NCBI GenBank assembly: GCA_958510825.1
Contig: OY294044.1
Span: forward strand, 74,942,895-75,006,894
From: Brachypterus glaber
Lineage: Eukaryota > Arthropoda > Insecta > Coleoptera > Kateretidae
Direction of reading: 5' to 3'
Length of the DNA: 64,000 nucleotides
The position numbers were made by a program, and so were the translations under genes. A model generated the notes under the pieces. That model ran no database searches, was not told where the DNA came from, and saw only the letters and a program-made list of their open reading frames with translations. Below, piece by piece: positions 9,824 through 20,885 of the stretch (positions within the stretch are counted from its first letter, which is position 1; the number at the start of each line of letters is the position of its first letter).

Positions 9824-10995
9824 TACACGGTGTATTTGAAATAGCGTCGGAACAGATGATTCTACATCATAAAATATGACAAAAAGTTCCTATAAACATA
9901 TGTCTAAAAATGCGTCATAAGGGAGCTACGCCCCTTTGAAAGTGGCTAAAAAAATCGGTTTTTATTTAATAACTCAGGAACCCTTTGAGATATATCAACG
10001 AGGTTTTGCACGTCAACTAATCCTACCAAGGCCCGTTTTTATGTGTTATTTTCATGTACTTATTTTAACCAGGGGTGTGCGAAACGGGGGGGGCTTATCA
10101 GTTTTTTGTCCCAAACTTTTTTCTGTGTAACTTTTTTGCAATTTTATTTTTGAAATATGATTCCTCATTTAAAAAACATAAAAAAGGTACTCTTGTTGTA
10201 ATACTGTAGGATTAACCGTTTTCGACAAAAATTCATTTGAAGGTGAAATTCCACGGTTCGAGGACGAAAAATTAAATACTAAAATGTTGAAAACCAAAAT
10301 TTTAATGATGCAGGGCGAATGTACATTAAAAGCTAAGAAAAAAACCTCATATACAGGTACTTCCAAAAATCAATCCTAATGGAGCTATGGTCTCCTAAAT
10401 ATGCACCATTTTTAAAGGGCTATGGTAGCTTTAAAAGCGTTTTTTCGACCTACATGTATGGAAACTTTTTTTCTTAGTTTTTGATGTAGAATAATATTGC
10501 ATCATTAAAATTTTGGTTTTCGACATTTTAGTATTTAATTTTTCGTCCTCGAACCGTGAAATTTCACCTTCAAATGAACTTTTCTCGAAAACGGTTAATC
10601 CTACAGTATTACAACAAGAGTACCTTTTTTATGTATTTTGACCTGAGGAATCATATTTCAAAAATAAAATTGCAAAAAAGTTACACAGAAAAAAGTTTGG
10701 GACAAAAAACTGATAAGGCCCCCCCGTTTCGCACAGCGCTGGTTTAAATAAGTACGTGAAAATGGCATACAAAGATGGGCCTTATTAGGATTAATTTACG
10801 TGCAAAACCTCGTTAACATATCTCAAAGGGTTCCTGAGTTATTAAAGAAAAACCGATTTTTTTAGCCAATTTCAAAGGGACGTAGCTCCCTTATGGCGCA
10901 TTTTTAGACATATGTTTATAGGAACTTTTTGTCATATTTTATCATGTAGAATCACCTGTTAAAATTTCCTACGCTATTTCAAATACACCCTGTAT
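9824..10995. mobile_element. Fold-back element family F1, full-length copy
   Basis: Nearly the whole 1.17 kb is palindromic. The left end TACACGGTGTATTTGAAATA is mirrored by ATTTCAAATACACCCTGTA at the right. Inner landmarks such as GGAGCTACGCCCCTTTGAAA, ATTCCACGGTTCGAGGACG and CTGTAGGATTAACCGTTTTC each occur once per arm in inverted orientation. Short ORFs inside are mirror images of arm sequence rather than genes. A shortened relative lies at 13138-13482, and a lone arm fragment lies near 28501-28690. Confidence 0.85.
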
Positions 10996-11993
10996 ATGCA
11001 GTAAGTTTAAGAAGTCTCGGTCGCTCTTCAACATGCAATAATATTTATGCGAAGAGCTTACAAATTCAAGGAGGGGATGTGGGAAAGACCTGACCAGACA
11101 ATATGTAACTTTTTAAATAGTTAATAATATTTTACTTTTTCCGAAAAAGTCTTTCGTTCGTGAAAGAACTGTAATTTTTTTATTGTTTTTTTTATCGTTT
11201 TTCCGTCAAAAAAAATCTCTCTGTCAGTCTGTCTGTCTGGGAAATTTGTGGTCATATTAATTCCAGAACGCTTTAAACTAAAGACTTAAAATTTGAACCA
11301 TAGGTTGATTCTTCAAAGTTCTAGGCTGGAATAGTTTTTGGTAACCATTGGTAAAAATTTACATATTGGAGGTAGAAATGAAAAAAAAACCTAGCAACAT
11401 TTGTCTTTCCATCAATATTTGTAAAGTAGCGGTAGATTTACTAAAATACCATATAAAGTAAATTTTTTGTACTTCAAATTAATGTTGAGGATGAAAAAAG
11501 TTTTTGTTTTAGAAAATCATTGAAGTGTCTTGTAAAAGGTTTATTCGAGTTTTTAAAGCTGCCGTCAAATTTACTGTGAGATCATTGGTTGCTGAGATAT
11601 CGATAAACAAAGACAAAAGGATACTTTTTCACTGAAAAACGTATATCTCAGCAAAAAATTGGCGTAAAGTACAAACCAAACAAACAAATTAAAGCTGAAT
11701 AAACAAGCTAACTGACCTATATATTGGTTTAACTGAAAAAAAAATCCCAAGCCCGTGGACTCTTAAAAAAAAAATGGAAAATTCTTGTATCACGCTTATT
11801 TATGATTGTGCGATAACGACAGTTCACAAAAATTTTCTGCCAAAATATCTTGAAAGTAGAATCTTAAAGCTTTAAAATGGTTTTAAAGCTTTAAAATGCT
11901 TTTTTTTCCATCTCGATACGACCATTTTTTTACAAAGATACAGGTCTTCAAAAAAAAATCAAAATTTTTTGTTCCCTTAATTTTTTGTAGTAG
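10996..11993. other. Intron 2 sequence, no feature recognised
   Basis: AT-rich with a CTGTCAGTCTGTCTGTCTGG motif near 11219, the complement of the repeat scrap at 1186. No coding frame or paired repeat was found. Confidence 0.45.
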
Positions 11994-11995
11994 TA

Positions 11996-12766
11996 GGGGA
12001 AGTCGGGTTTAACTGGGCTACAGGGTTAACTGGTCCACCTGGATTTTATCAACTTTTTTATTAGTATTGGTGTCCTAGGAGAAATTCTAGTGATACTTAG
12101 TAGTATTTTTTAAAGTATTATGACAGACCGTATTGTCCACTTGTAAGTTGTAGTTAAGAAAGTTCATTTTTTTCGATGAAAAGTAGGTATTTACCTTAAC
12201 TACTATTTTTTAATTAATACTTTATTGTTAACTATTCTGCATAATTGCCGCCTTCTCATATCTTATTAAATATTAAAATTTTATGATTTCATTCAGTGGT
12301 GTGACTCAGGATTAACTGGTTCGCGGTTAACTGGACCACTTATGTCAATATTAATTAGTTCAGGGTTAACTGGGCCTTGTCCAGTTAACCCTTGACCAGT
12401 TAATCCTGAGATATATCTAATATTTAACATATTATGTTGTCTATTTTTATGTTAGAATTAAATTTTATTTGATTTCAAATCATTTTTATTCACAATAATT
12501 ACAATACAATAAATGTTTGTTAGTAGACCAGTTAACCCTGAATAGTGGTCCAGTTAACCCTGCCATATGGGGTTAACTGGTCCAGCGGGGTTGACTGGTT
12601 TATCGTTAATAACTTTTTTTATATAAATAATATTTGTCTAAAGTATTAATATGTTCTAACTATAGTAGTAATCTACCTTTTGCTATGGAAAATATTTGAA
12701 AATTGTTTACAGGTTTCTCAAAAACTCGATATGAAAAAAAGCGGCCCAGTTAACCCCGACTTCCCC
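11996..12766. mobile_element. Non-autonomous TA-flanked element with many GGTTAACTGG motifs
   Basis: Ends GGGGAAGTCGGGTTTAACTG and CAGTTAACCCCGACTTCCCC are inverted repeats flanked by TA dinucleotides, as in Tc1/mariner-type insertions. Inside, the motif GGTTAACTGG or its complement CCAGTTAACC recurs about a dozen times, clustered near 12000-12050, 12310-12410 and 12525-12600. This looks like transposase-binding subterminal repeats. No ORF. It sits in intron 2. Confidence 0.75.
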
Positions 12767-12806
12767 TATATATTTAATGACTATTAAGTTTTGAAAATAC
12801 ATTTAC

Positions 12807-12868
12807 CCTTCTAATAAATCATTATTTTCTCCAGTTCCAGTGCCATTTACACATAAACAGTTAAGTAC
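12807..12868 (-). CDS. BTB-domain gene, exon 2
   Basis: A 62-bp exon on the minus strand between a TATTTCAG acceptor (ending 12869) and a GTAAAT donor (from 12806). It encodes VLNCLCVNGTGTGENNDLLE plus GG. Both other frames contain stops. Phase 0 entry agrees with exon 1, and the two leftover bases agree with exon 3. Small size makes it weak alone; phase agreement on both sides supports it. Confidence 0.7.
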
Positions 12869-13137
12869 CTGAAATATAAAAAAATATATAATTGTTTTTG
12901 TTTTTTCCCCTCTGTAAGAAATCTCTATACTAAAACAGTAAACACGTTTAGCTTTAGCCTTTTTTTGGCTCCAAACTCAGACTGCGTTTCGGGGCATATA
13001 TGTCCCGAAGGTACTTTGCACAGACTTCTTTTCGGGGTATATATTTTAACGAAAACGTACTTTTAGATTTTTTAAGAACGCATTTTTAGATTCTTAAGAA
13101 GATTTTTAGATTCTTTTTTACTTAAATGTGGAAAAAC

Positions 13138-13482
13138 ATACACGGTGTATTTGAAATAGCGTCGGAAATTTTAACTGATGATTCTACATCATAACATATG
13201 ACAAAAGGTTTCTATAAACATATGTCTAAAAATGCGTCATAAGGGAGCTACGCCCCTTTGAAAGTGGCTAAAATTATATATTATTATATATATATATATT
13301 AATATATCTCAAAGGGTTCCTGAGTTATTAAATAAAAACCGATTTTTTTAGCCAATTTCAAAGGGGCGTAGCTCCCTTATGACGCATTTTTAGACATATG
13401 TTTATAGGAACTTTTTGTCATATTTTATCATGTAGAATCACCTGTTAAAATTTCCTACGCTATTTCAAATACACCCCGTATA
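13138..13482. mobile_element. Fold-back element family F1, internally deleted copy
   Basis: The outer parts match both ends of the 9824-10995 element almost base for base, but the middle is replaced by a short AT-rich loop (13270-13300). It is about 345 bp. Such deletion derivatives show that the family can spread in shortened form. Confidence 0.85.
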
Positions 13483-13739
13483 CAGGATTTTGAAGTTGGA
13501 AGCGGTAACTGCAGTTACCGCTGCATGCACAGTGGGCCAGGAATAAAAATAAATTAACAAAACTCTGAAGTTTTGTATATTAATATTTTCGAAACCGCTG
13601 ATTTCGAATACTTACCTATCATAGTGAAAATTAAAAAAAAAAAAATGGGCCACTAGTGAACATGTTTTTTTATGTTTTTTTTTTTATTTTATATTTTTAA
13701 ATTTGCGGAAATTTAGTATGGGTGCTACATTTAAGGTCC

Positions 13740-13925
13740 TTCATATAAATGAAGACCTAAAAGTTAAAAATTTAATACAGAGAAGGCATACAATCGTGTC
13801 GGTTATTTTAAAGATACAAATACCCATCCATGCCCCAGGCGGGTTTTGAACCCGCAACCTCGGCATTACAAAGCGAACGTGCTCCACCGTATTCCACCTG
13901 AGGTCGGCAAAAGGCGAAATACTTA
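13740..13925 (-). mobile_element. tRNA-derived SINE or tRNA pseudogene
   Basis: On the minus strand, a box A-like TGGAATACGGTGGAGCACG (near 13898-13880) is followed by a box B GGGTTCAAAACCCGCCTGGG (near 13853-13834), with a pairing T-arm stem. The body then runs on into non-tRNA sequence. The spacing and non-canonical anticodon arm argue against a working tRNA. Class assignment is by promoter boxes only. Confidence 0.55.
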
Positions 13926-14480
13926 TTCGCAACTGAAGATAAACCAGAGTAATTATATTATTTATTACTAACATATGTTGATAATTAAACCCCTGAATAT
14001 GACAAAGCCCATACCAATGTAAAAAATAATAAAAAAATAGATAAATTCTTGTAATAATTAAAGATTCAAGGTCAAGCTATTGCTACAAACACTAATTTTT
14101 TAGATGAAATTAGTGGTTTGTTTTATTCCTATGTAGCTATGCTCAAAATCAATATAATATATTTAAAAAACAACATATATTGTTATTTTTAAATATGTGT
14201 TAAGGCCTATCCAGAAGCTTGCATAAGAACTTAAAACATAAGAATGCGATGCCGTGATTGGCTTACAAGATACATGGCGGCACATCAAGCCAATCACGGC
14301 ATCGCATTGTTATGTACTATGTTGTTATACGAACCTGTGGGTATACCCTTACTCTACAAATAAAACAGTTCAACTTGAAAAATAAGAAAAAATATTAATT
14401 GTCGATTAAAAAAAAATGCTTAAAATCGACCAGGTTTTTTTATATGGATCATCAAGTCTGAGACACCTCATACGCGCCTT
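13926..14480. repeat. Intron 1 with a short inverted repeat
   Basis: A hairpin at about 14239-14313 has arms AATGCGATGCCGTGATTGGC and its exact complement, about 22 bases apart. Imperfect pairing may extend the element to roughly 14200-14340. The rest is unassigned. Confidence 0.55.
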
Positions 14481-14579
14481 GAGGAGGGGGTTGGGGTAGG
14501 GACACTAGATCTAGGTCTTAAGTTAGCAAGGCGACTGACAACGGGAACCGTCAGAAAACATCTGAACATCGGTTGCCAT

Positions 14580-16323
14580 AATAATAATAATAATAATAAT
14601 CTTTATTAATCTCATAAATAAGAATTAAATACAAGTTGTAAAATAATACGAATACACGAGACATGTCTTTTTAAAATAATAAATAAATTATATTAACGAC
14701 TACAATTATACACATTAAAATTTTTATAAAATGTTCACTAGCCATTGTCGTCTTCAAATTCCTTTATAGAATAATATGCTTTCGATAAGAGTTTGGTCTT
14801 GATTAGTTTTTTAAAATTAGGTAAAGGAGTAAGCTTTATTATATTTTCTAATCTATTGTATAATTTAATACCTTTAATGAGGGGACCATTTTGTGATAGA
14901 GTTAGCCTATATTTTGGAACCAATATATTTTCTTTGTTCCTAGTATTATGATAATGCAAATCTTTATTCTTAGTTAACGAATTTTTATTTTTATGTATGT
15001 ATACTAATAAATTTAAAATGTAAAGGCAAGGAACTGTAAGTATTTGAAGTTCAATAAATTTTTTTCTACAACTTTCTCTGCGCTTTAAGTTTGATATAAC
15101 CCTTAAACACTTCTTTTGCAGCACAAAAATATTATCCACCTCAGTCCCCATTCCCCAAAACTCAATTCCATAACTTATTGATGATTGCACCAGACCGAAA
15201 TACAGCATTTTCAAGACGTCCACTGAGACCGTAGATTTTAATTTTTTTAGAACAAATAAGTAGCTACTTATTTTTGAATTTAGATGTTCAATATGAGTGT
15301 CCCACTTTAGTTTGGAATCTAAATAAATGCCTAAAAATTTGCAATTGGATACTTGTGGAATAGATTTTTGTTCTGCCCTAATAAGTAAACTAAAATTTTC
15401 CTTTTGATTTTTTGTCAAAAATCGTATTGATTGGGTTTTACTAACATTCAGAACTAAACCATTCTCTCTACAGTACCCACTAATAAGTAAAATAATATTT
15501 TTGCATTTTTCTAAAAGCTGTTCTAAGTTGTTTGCTCTAATAAGAACATTCAAATCGTCGGCAAACATTATTATTTCACTTATATTTCCACAGTATTTTG
15601 CAATGTCATTCACGAAAATCAAAAATAATAAAGGGCCCAATATTGAGCCTTGTGGTACACCTTTGCCAATGTTTTTAAATTCTGAAGCTTTACCTTGCAA
15701 AATAACTTGTTGAGCTCTTTCCTCCAGATATGTGCAAAGCCATCGAAACGCCGGACCCCTTACTCCATAAAGTTTTAGTTTACGAAGCAAGAGTTTATGG
15801 TCCACCGTTTCAAAGGCCTTGCTCATATCAAAGAGGAGAGCAAAAACCATCTCCTTATCTTCCAAATTATTTAAAATAAATTCTATGATTTTATCAATTG
15901 CCGTAATTGTTGATTTACCCTTTATATAACCATGTTGATGTTCATTTAATATGTTATATTTATCAAAAAAACTTAATAATCTTACTTGAAAACATTTCTC
16001 AAAAATCTTAGCAAAATGGCTCTGTAGGGAGATTGGTCTATAAGATGTTTTTTCCGTTTTTTTTCCTTTTTTTTTGTAGATGGGCACTACTTTTGAATAT
16101 TTAAGGGTACTTGGGAAAATGCCTTCCTCAAAGGATTTGTTAATTAATATGCTTAACGGATTTGATATGATAGAAGAAATATCCTTTAAAAACTTACCCG
16201 GTATTTCATCAATACCCGCTGATGTTCCTTTACAAACCTCTCTTATTATTTTATCCACTTCCTCTGGCTTTGTTGGTGTTAAAAACACTGTATTTCGGCA
16301 CTCGTTGATATGGTTAATTAGAG
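14580..16323 (-). mobile_element. 5'-truncated Jockey-like non-LTR retrotransposon, whole insert
   Basis: The insert runs from its truncated 5' end near 16323 to a 3' UTR ending AATAAAGATTATTATT... (tail at 14580-14602). It interrupts a MITE. Target duplication is short and ambiguous because the tail is low-complexity. Confidence 0.8.
14738..16320 (-). pseudogene. Reverse transcriptase (Jockey/CR1 type), uninterrupted C-terminal two thirds
   Basis: About 527 codons are open on the minus strand; the frame is still open at the 5' truncation, so the true start is missing. Landmarks run in RT order: SAGIDEIPGKFLK, VVPIYKKKGKK, SYRPISLQSHFAKIFEKC, then the first catalytic block LLFDMSKAFETVDH. 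These are followed by GVPQGSILGPLLFLIFVND, the second catalytic block IIMFADDLNVLI, KTQSIRFL, CKFLGIYLDSKLKWDTHI and a Jockey-type C terminus ending EFEDDNG. The endonuclease domain and ORF1 are absent, so the copy cannot retrotranspose alone. Lack of stops over 1.5 kb suggests a recent insertion. It lies in intron 1 of the BTB gene, on the same strand. Confidence 0.9.
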
Positions 16324-16403
16324 AGTTTCTTCACGGATTATACTGTTGTCTGTCGCCTTGCTAACTTAAGACCTAGATCTAGTGTACCTAGGTTGGGGTA
16401 GGG

Positions 16404-16545
16404 ACACTAGATCTAGGTCTTAAGTTAGCAAGGCGACAGACAACAGGAACCGTCAGAAAACATCTGAGCATCGGTTGCCATAGAGTTTCTTCACGGATTT
16501 TACTGTTGTCTGTCGCCTTGCTAACTTAAGACCTAGATCTAGTGT
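16404..16545. mobile_element. MITE family M2, intact copy
   Basis: About 142 bp with 43-bp near-perfect terminal inverted repeats (ACACTAGATCTAGGTCTTAA ... complement). The interrupted copy lies immediately left, and the motif GGTTGGGGTAGGGACAC precedes both. The pair therefore looks like a tandem duplication that included flanking DNA. Confidence 0.85.
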
Positions 16546-16559
16546 CACTAGGTTGGGGA

Positions 16560-17690
16560 GCCGTGGCCACCTTGCTTTTTAAAAATATATTTTGCTTTGT
16601 TTTCAATAATTCTAAGGTGATTGGTACTTTAGATTTCTATAAATGTTTGCCTCCAGTGCTGAAAATCTCAAATTCATGGGAAACTATTATTTAAAATGTC
16701 CAACATGCTATGACATACCTAATCATTATTTAAAACATTTTAGAAATAGTTTGCTTTAAAAATTATGAGGAGTTTCAAAAATGGTTTATAAAAGTTTTCG
16801 CCTGTGGTACTAACATAATTACTGATAATTAAGTCACATATTTGCTGTAACCCAAAAGCCTCCGCACCGCGGCGATCCGGAATTAAAATGTTTTACAAAA
16901 TAGTTCGCTTTTCAAATTCCAAGGTGTTCGGAAATTGGGCGCTAAACTTCTTTTTGTACTAATAAGGTTATACCACCCAGCCCGGCCCCACATTAAAGTC
17001 CCTACTTTCCTTTAAAGTCCAAACCCAGCCTCCCCCCTTGCACCTATCTTGCAATCAAAAAAGTTGCATATTTCATTAAAAACATAAAAGTTGCATATTT
17101 TATGGGTTAAAAATAATAAAATTAATTTTTTATTTTTGTAAATTTCATGGATTAAAAATATAAAAGTTAGGATTTTCAAACCTTAGAATCAAAAAGTTGC
17201 ATATCGTTCATGAACATGCAATACCTCCTAATTGACATTTTTGACCAATACCTCCTAACTACATGTATATTGCAATATAAGCTAGAATAGTTTAAATGTA
17301 AGACTAAAACATCCTTAGGGACAATAAGTAACCTTACATCACTTTATTTATATTGCTATAAATATTAAAAATAGAGTAAACAGCAACTCTAAGAACTGTC
17401 TTTCATCGCTCCTCAAAAATTTTACATTTCAGGAGGTATTGCAAGTTCATGGTCGATATTATATAGATTGAAAATATAAAAGTTGCATAATATGCAATAA
17501 TAGTTATTATTTTATGTGTTTTATGTTTAAAAATATAATAAAATAATAAATTTTTAATTTTGGAAAAAAAGTGGTAAATTTCATGGTAAAAAAACATAAC
17601 ATAACATAAAAAAACATAAACTTTTAAAAGTTGGGATTTTCAATATCTTAACCAGAAGGTGTAATTTGACAACTTTTCTATTTATATTTA
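16560..17690. other. Intron 1 sequence with diverged direct repeats
   Basis: Segments near 17050-17190 and 17465-17650 share AAAAGTTGCATA, AAATTTCATGG and GGATTTTCAA in the same order, suggesting an old duplication. GCAATACCTCCTAA and its complement GGAGGTATTGCA also occur (17220 and 17431). No coding signal. Confidence 0.45.
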
Positions 17691-18826
17691 ATAATAATAA
17701 TAATAATAATAAAGGTCTTTATTAAAATAAGTACAAAAGTTACAAGATTATTTTAACTATTGGGCGAGGTTTAGTTTGGCCAATAGATTTCTTGCTGAGC
17801 TTCTCAGGCAAAAAGAGCTACCAGCCGCCTATTCTTCCACCTAATCCAGGGAGAGAATAATGACATAGACAACAATATTAAATATAAAAAAATATATATA
17901 TATGAATATTTATAAAATATAAATAAATAGAAATAAATACATAAAAAATAAATTGGGTTCAGAATAAGTTTATCAAAAAATAAGGATAAAAACGTATATC
18001 AGGTAGATAGAGACTGCAATTGTTTTTGAAATGTTAGCTTAAATAATTGTTTTTTAAAAGCAAGTAAAGATGTAGTATGTTTTAAATTAGCAGATAAGTC
18101 ATTAAAGAACGTGGCAATGTTGTATGAGAATGACCGTTTATATAGTTCAGAACTGTGTTTAGACAGTAAGGGTGCTCTGAAAACGTATATTTATATTGTG
18201 AACATCAGATCTATAACGGATTTTTTGGTAAAGATATGGTGGTGATTGGTTAGATATTATCTTAAAAAACAGGCACGCAGAATGTAGATACCTACGGTTT
18301 TCCATATTTAGCCAATTTGCTTGGACAAATGTGTGACTTATATGATCATATTTTCTAATACCATATATTAACCTCAAACAGGAGTTTTGTAGTTTCTGTA
18401 TACGAACCGTATCCGTTCTGGTGAGACAGGGACCATAAACAACATTGCAGTAATTCATCTGAGACAGGACAAGAGATTCACACAACATAGTTTTAGTGCT
18501 TTTATTCAAATAGTATCTATTTTGGTAAATAATTCTTAAATTTGAGTAAGCTTTTTGTAAACATCTAGAGACATGTTGAGTGAACCTAAAGTCCGTATCC
18601 ACGGTCAATCCAAGGTTGTTAGCATTATCTGTATAGGTTATTACTGAGTTATTTAGTTCAACAGCAAGGTCCATATTTAAAAATCGTTGTCTATCATTTT
18701 TTCGACCAAATAAAACAACGGTCGACTTACTAGCATTTAAATTCAAGCAATGTTTAACAGAGAGTTCATGAATATTTTTTAGATCAAAATTAAGAGCTGC
18801 AACTGCCTGTGGCGCCTCAATTTCTA
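17691..18826 (-). pseudogene. Non-LTR reverse-transcriptase C-terminal fragment with TTA tail
   Basis: On the minus strand the frame is open from about 18826 to 18159. It begins AVAALNFDLKNIHEL, continues LNLNASKSTVVLFG (the KS block after the FADD box), NNLGLTVDTDFRFTQHVSRC and MNYCNVVYGPCLTRTDTVRI, and ends in a Jockey-like C terminus. A 3' UTR follows down to an AATAAAGACCTTTATTATT tail at about 17691-17720. The catalytic domain is missing. It differs in sequence from the 14738 element, so it is a separate family. It lies in intron 1. Confidence 0.85.
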
Positions 18827-18829
18827 ATT

Positions 18830-19718
18830 ACATAATAAAAATTACAACTTTTTTGTTGAGGGTGGGGACCTTTTTTTTTGTCATTACAAAAAAAATAATT
18901 TCGACCTAATTTTTATTGAATTAAAAAGGAGATGACAGGTTCTCTACCTTTGAGACAAATCTCCATCAAGGAGTTGGCAGGTTTTTTTCAAAAAATAAAC
19001 AATTATTGCAAAGCTTTTTATTTTAGAAAATGAAAGTACAAAATACTGTCTTCAACATCAAAAAGCAATCATTTTAAAAATAAAAACCATTGCAATAATT
19101 GCTGGAGGGTTAGCAAATTTTCAACTAGCATCATGGAAAAACTTATATTTAGGAAAAGGTTAGAGTTGCCTGTTTTTTGCAGATGGTGTAACTAAGTGCC
19201 CTCTTTTGAATGGTATCAAAAACTACAACTCGTCCTAAAGTGGAGTTAGCAGGTTAACACTTTAAGCTGACAAAATGTTTTTACAAAATTTGTTTTCTAA
19301 AAAACTGATAACTGTCAGGTTTTTTATAAAAATTACAACTTATGGTTATGATTTCTGTATATTAATATATGGAGCTCAAAACTGAAGAAATAGAAGTTTA
19401 GGTCACTATGCATGACCTAGAAGTAATCTTTAGATAAAAGCCACAACTTCTAGTCTAGACACCTCAGTATGTAAAGTTTTGTTTTACTTATGATGTAAGA
19501 CTTTTTTCAGGTGTACTACACCAATCTTGACTCATTTTAAAAGCCAACAATCGAATGAAAAAACAATAAAATAATAACAAATTACACAATCAAAACAATA
19601 ATAAACTACAGCTCTAGCGATTGTTTATATGAAAAGAACAGTTACTGGATCAATTAAAAAATACATCTAAGAGAAGAAAATCAAAGGGTATTTCAATTGC
19701 ATGTTTATTTTTACTTAC
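18830..19718. other. Intron 1, unassigned
   Basis: Several GGCAGGT/AGCAGGT-like motifs recur (near 18937, 18977, 19248), and ATAAAAATTACAACTT occurs near 18835 and 19330. This hints at an old repeat, but no boundaries are clear. Confidence 0.35.
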
Positions 19719-19748
19719 TTCCCAAGTTCCAATATAAGTTTGAGCCAT
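19719..19748 (-). CDS. BTB-domain gene, exon 1 (start codon)
   Basis: The minus strand reads ATG at 19748 and encodes MAQTYIGTWE before a perfect GTAAGT donor at 19718. An in-frame TAA lies about 70 bp upstream with no intervening ATG, so this Met is the natural start if the transcript extends there. Phase 0 exit matches exon 2. Together exons 1-6 encode about 282 residues: a short beta-like N-terminal region (exons 1-3), then BTB (exons 4-5), then a helical tail (exon 6), open at the left window edge. The predicted cytosolic or nuclear protein has no signal peptide. A ten-codon exon is weak alone; the donor and phase carry the call. Confidence 0.6.
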
Positions 19749-20565
19749 ACTGCACTGACATTTAACAACACTGGCAAGGGAATTTCTGTTTTTGACACTA
19801 GTGCAGTGTTGCCGTTAACAGAAATTTTACCTGCTATCTTCAATTTTAAAAATTTAAAATTAAAAAAATGAATATATATTTTTTTTTGGAAAAAAAATAT
19901 AGGTATATATTTATATGGTAAAAATCACAGTAGAGTTCAAATGACTTATTATATTTTATATAGTTTTTGCACTAACTTTTGATCTGGGATTATCTCCACT
20001 AAACCGAGTTTAAGTTAAAAATGCTGCGTTCTGATTGGTTCACCGTCTATTTAATCCAAGTTTAATTTAAACCTTCGTTGGTGAAAGTGGCCCTAATACA
20101 AAAAACATATCACTGATATGATGTCAGTAATAATTGCATTTGTTGGAATTAGATGCGGCAACCCGGCATCATTAATTAAGAAGTAAGGTTATGTGGGTGT
20201 TTGAAGAAATAAAATGTATGGAATGTGTTTTACGTAAATAACATAGAATTCCTGACTCAAATGCATAGGTAAATATTGATAATAATTAATTATTTAATTA
20301 AATAAGTTTTTATGTTAGAAAACATTTAATTTTGCCTAATAAATATAATATTTGGCGCATGCACCATAATTTTTAGGTTTGGATGTTATCAAATCTTGTT
20401 TAAAGTTTAGCTTCTAATTCCTTATAAATGATATTTTTTCCTAATTTCTTGTTCAATTTTTATTAAATCCGGGATGCGCGCGCGCAATCCCGACTACCAA
20501 AAATTATGCGCACGATTTAATCCTCATTAGGGACAATCGCAGATTTTAAGCAAATCCAAAGTGCA
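19749..20565. promoter_or_regulatory. Candidate bidirectional promoter between divergent first exons
   Basis: This 0.8-kb interval separates the BTB gene start (minus) from the exon starting at 20566 (plus). Near 20468-20493 a CG-rich palindrome, CGGGATGCGCGCGCGCAATC, stands out against the AT-rich background. CpG-rich elements are common at shared insect promoters, but no TATA or initiator was assigned with confidence. A MITE occupies 19985-20098. Confidence 0.45.
19985..20098. mobile_element. Short MITE in the intergenic promoter region
   Basis: Imperfect inverted ends: the left has CCACTAAACCGAGTTTAAGT, and the right complement reads CACTTTCACCAACGAAGGTT then TAAATTAAAC. It resembles a MITE type seen in many insects, by memory of its CACCAACGAAGGTT core only. 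About 115 bp, non-coding. Confidence 0.5.
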
Positions 20566-20624
20566 ATGGAAAAGCCTCAATCTGGAGGAACCACCTTGTT
20601 GATCGTGGTTAACCTCTACGCCAA
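20566..20624 (+). CDS. Candidate first coding exon of a divergent plus-strand gene
   Basis: ATG at 20566 opens MEKPQSGGTTLLIVVNLYA plus two bases, closed by a perfect GTAAGT donor at 20625. An in-frame TAA upstream with no other ATG between supports this start. It begins 818 bp from the BTB gene start in divergent orientation. The leftover AA is phase-compatible with the exon-like ORF at 57039. No protein family is recognised. The short length means the call rests on the donor, the upstream stop and the CpG-rich context. Confidence 0.5.
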
Positions 20625-20756
20625 GTAAGTATGGAGTTCGGGATAACTCCATGTAGGTTATTGAAAATTTTGATTTATAGAATGGTGAGATGAATTGACA
20701 TGTGGTGACATCTGTTGTATAAATATTAATTGCTCAAGTAAATTTGTTCTACCTAC

Positions 20757-20885
20757 CCTATTGAAAATGGCGGGTCTACGCGGGTATAAATGGCGCACAA
20801 ACCGGACTTGAGCGGGTGAATTTTATCCGCTCAAGTCCGGTTTGTGCACCAGTTATATCCGCGCAGACCCGTCATTTTCAATAGA
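20757..20885. repeat. Hairpin with about 60-bp arms
   Basis: The left arm (20757-20815, with CGCACAAACCGGACTTGAGC) and right arm (20826-20885) are near-perfect inverted repeats with a 10-nt loop. It is GC-richer than its surroundings and is probably a MITE just inside intron 1 of the candidate plus-strand gene. Confidence 0.75.

Larger units (their letters stand above)
14502..16385. mobile_element. MITE family M2, copy split by a retrotransposon
   Basis: The left half (14502-14579, starting ACACTAGATCTAGGTCTTAA) and right half (about 16321-16385) together match the intact neighbouring copy at 16404-16545. The break lies inside the GGTTGCCATAGAGTTTC motif of the intact copy. The Jockey-like element fills the gap. 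The MITE was therefore there first. Confidence 0.8.

Noticed and set aside
9936..10747. ORFs within the 9824-10995 region
   Set aside because: They lie in inverted arms of a fold-back, and each has a mirror image on the other strand.
13610..13650. GTAAGT on the minus strand near 13612 as another BTB-gene exon
   Set aside because: No open frame with a usable acceptor; exons 1 and 2 already join in phase without it.
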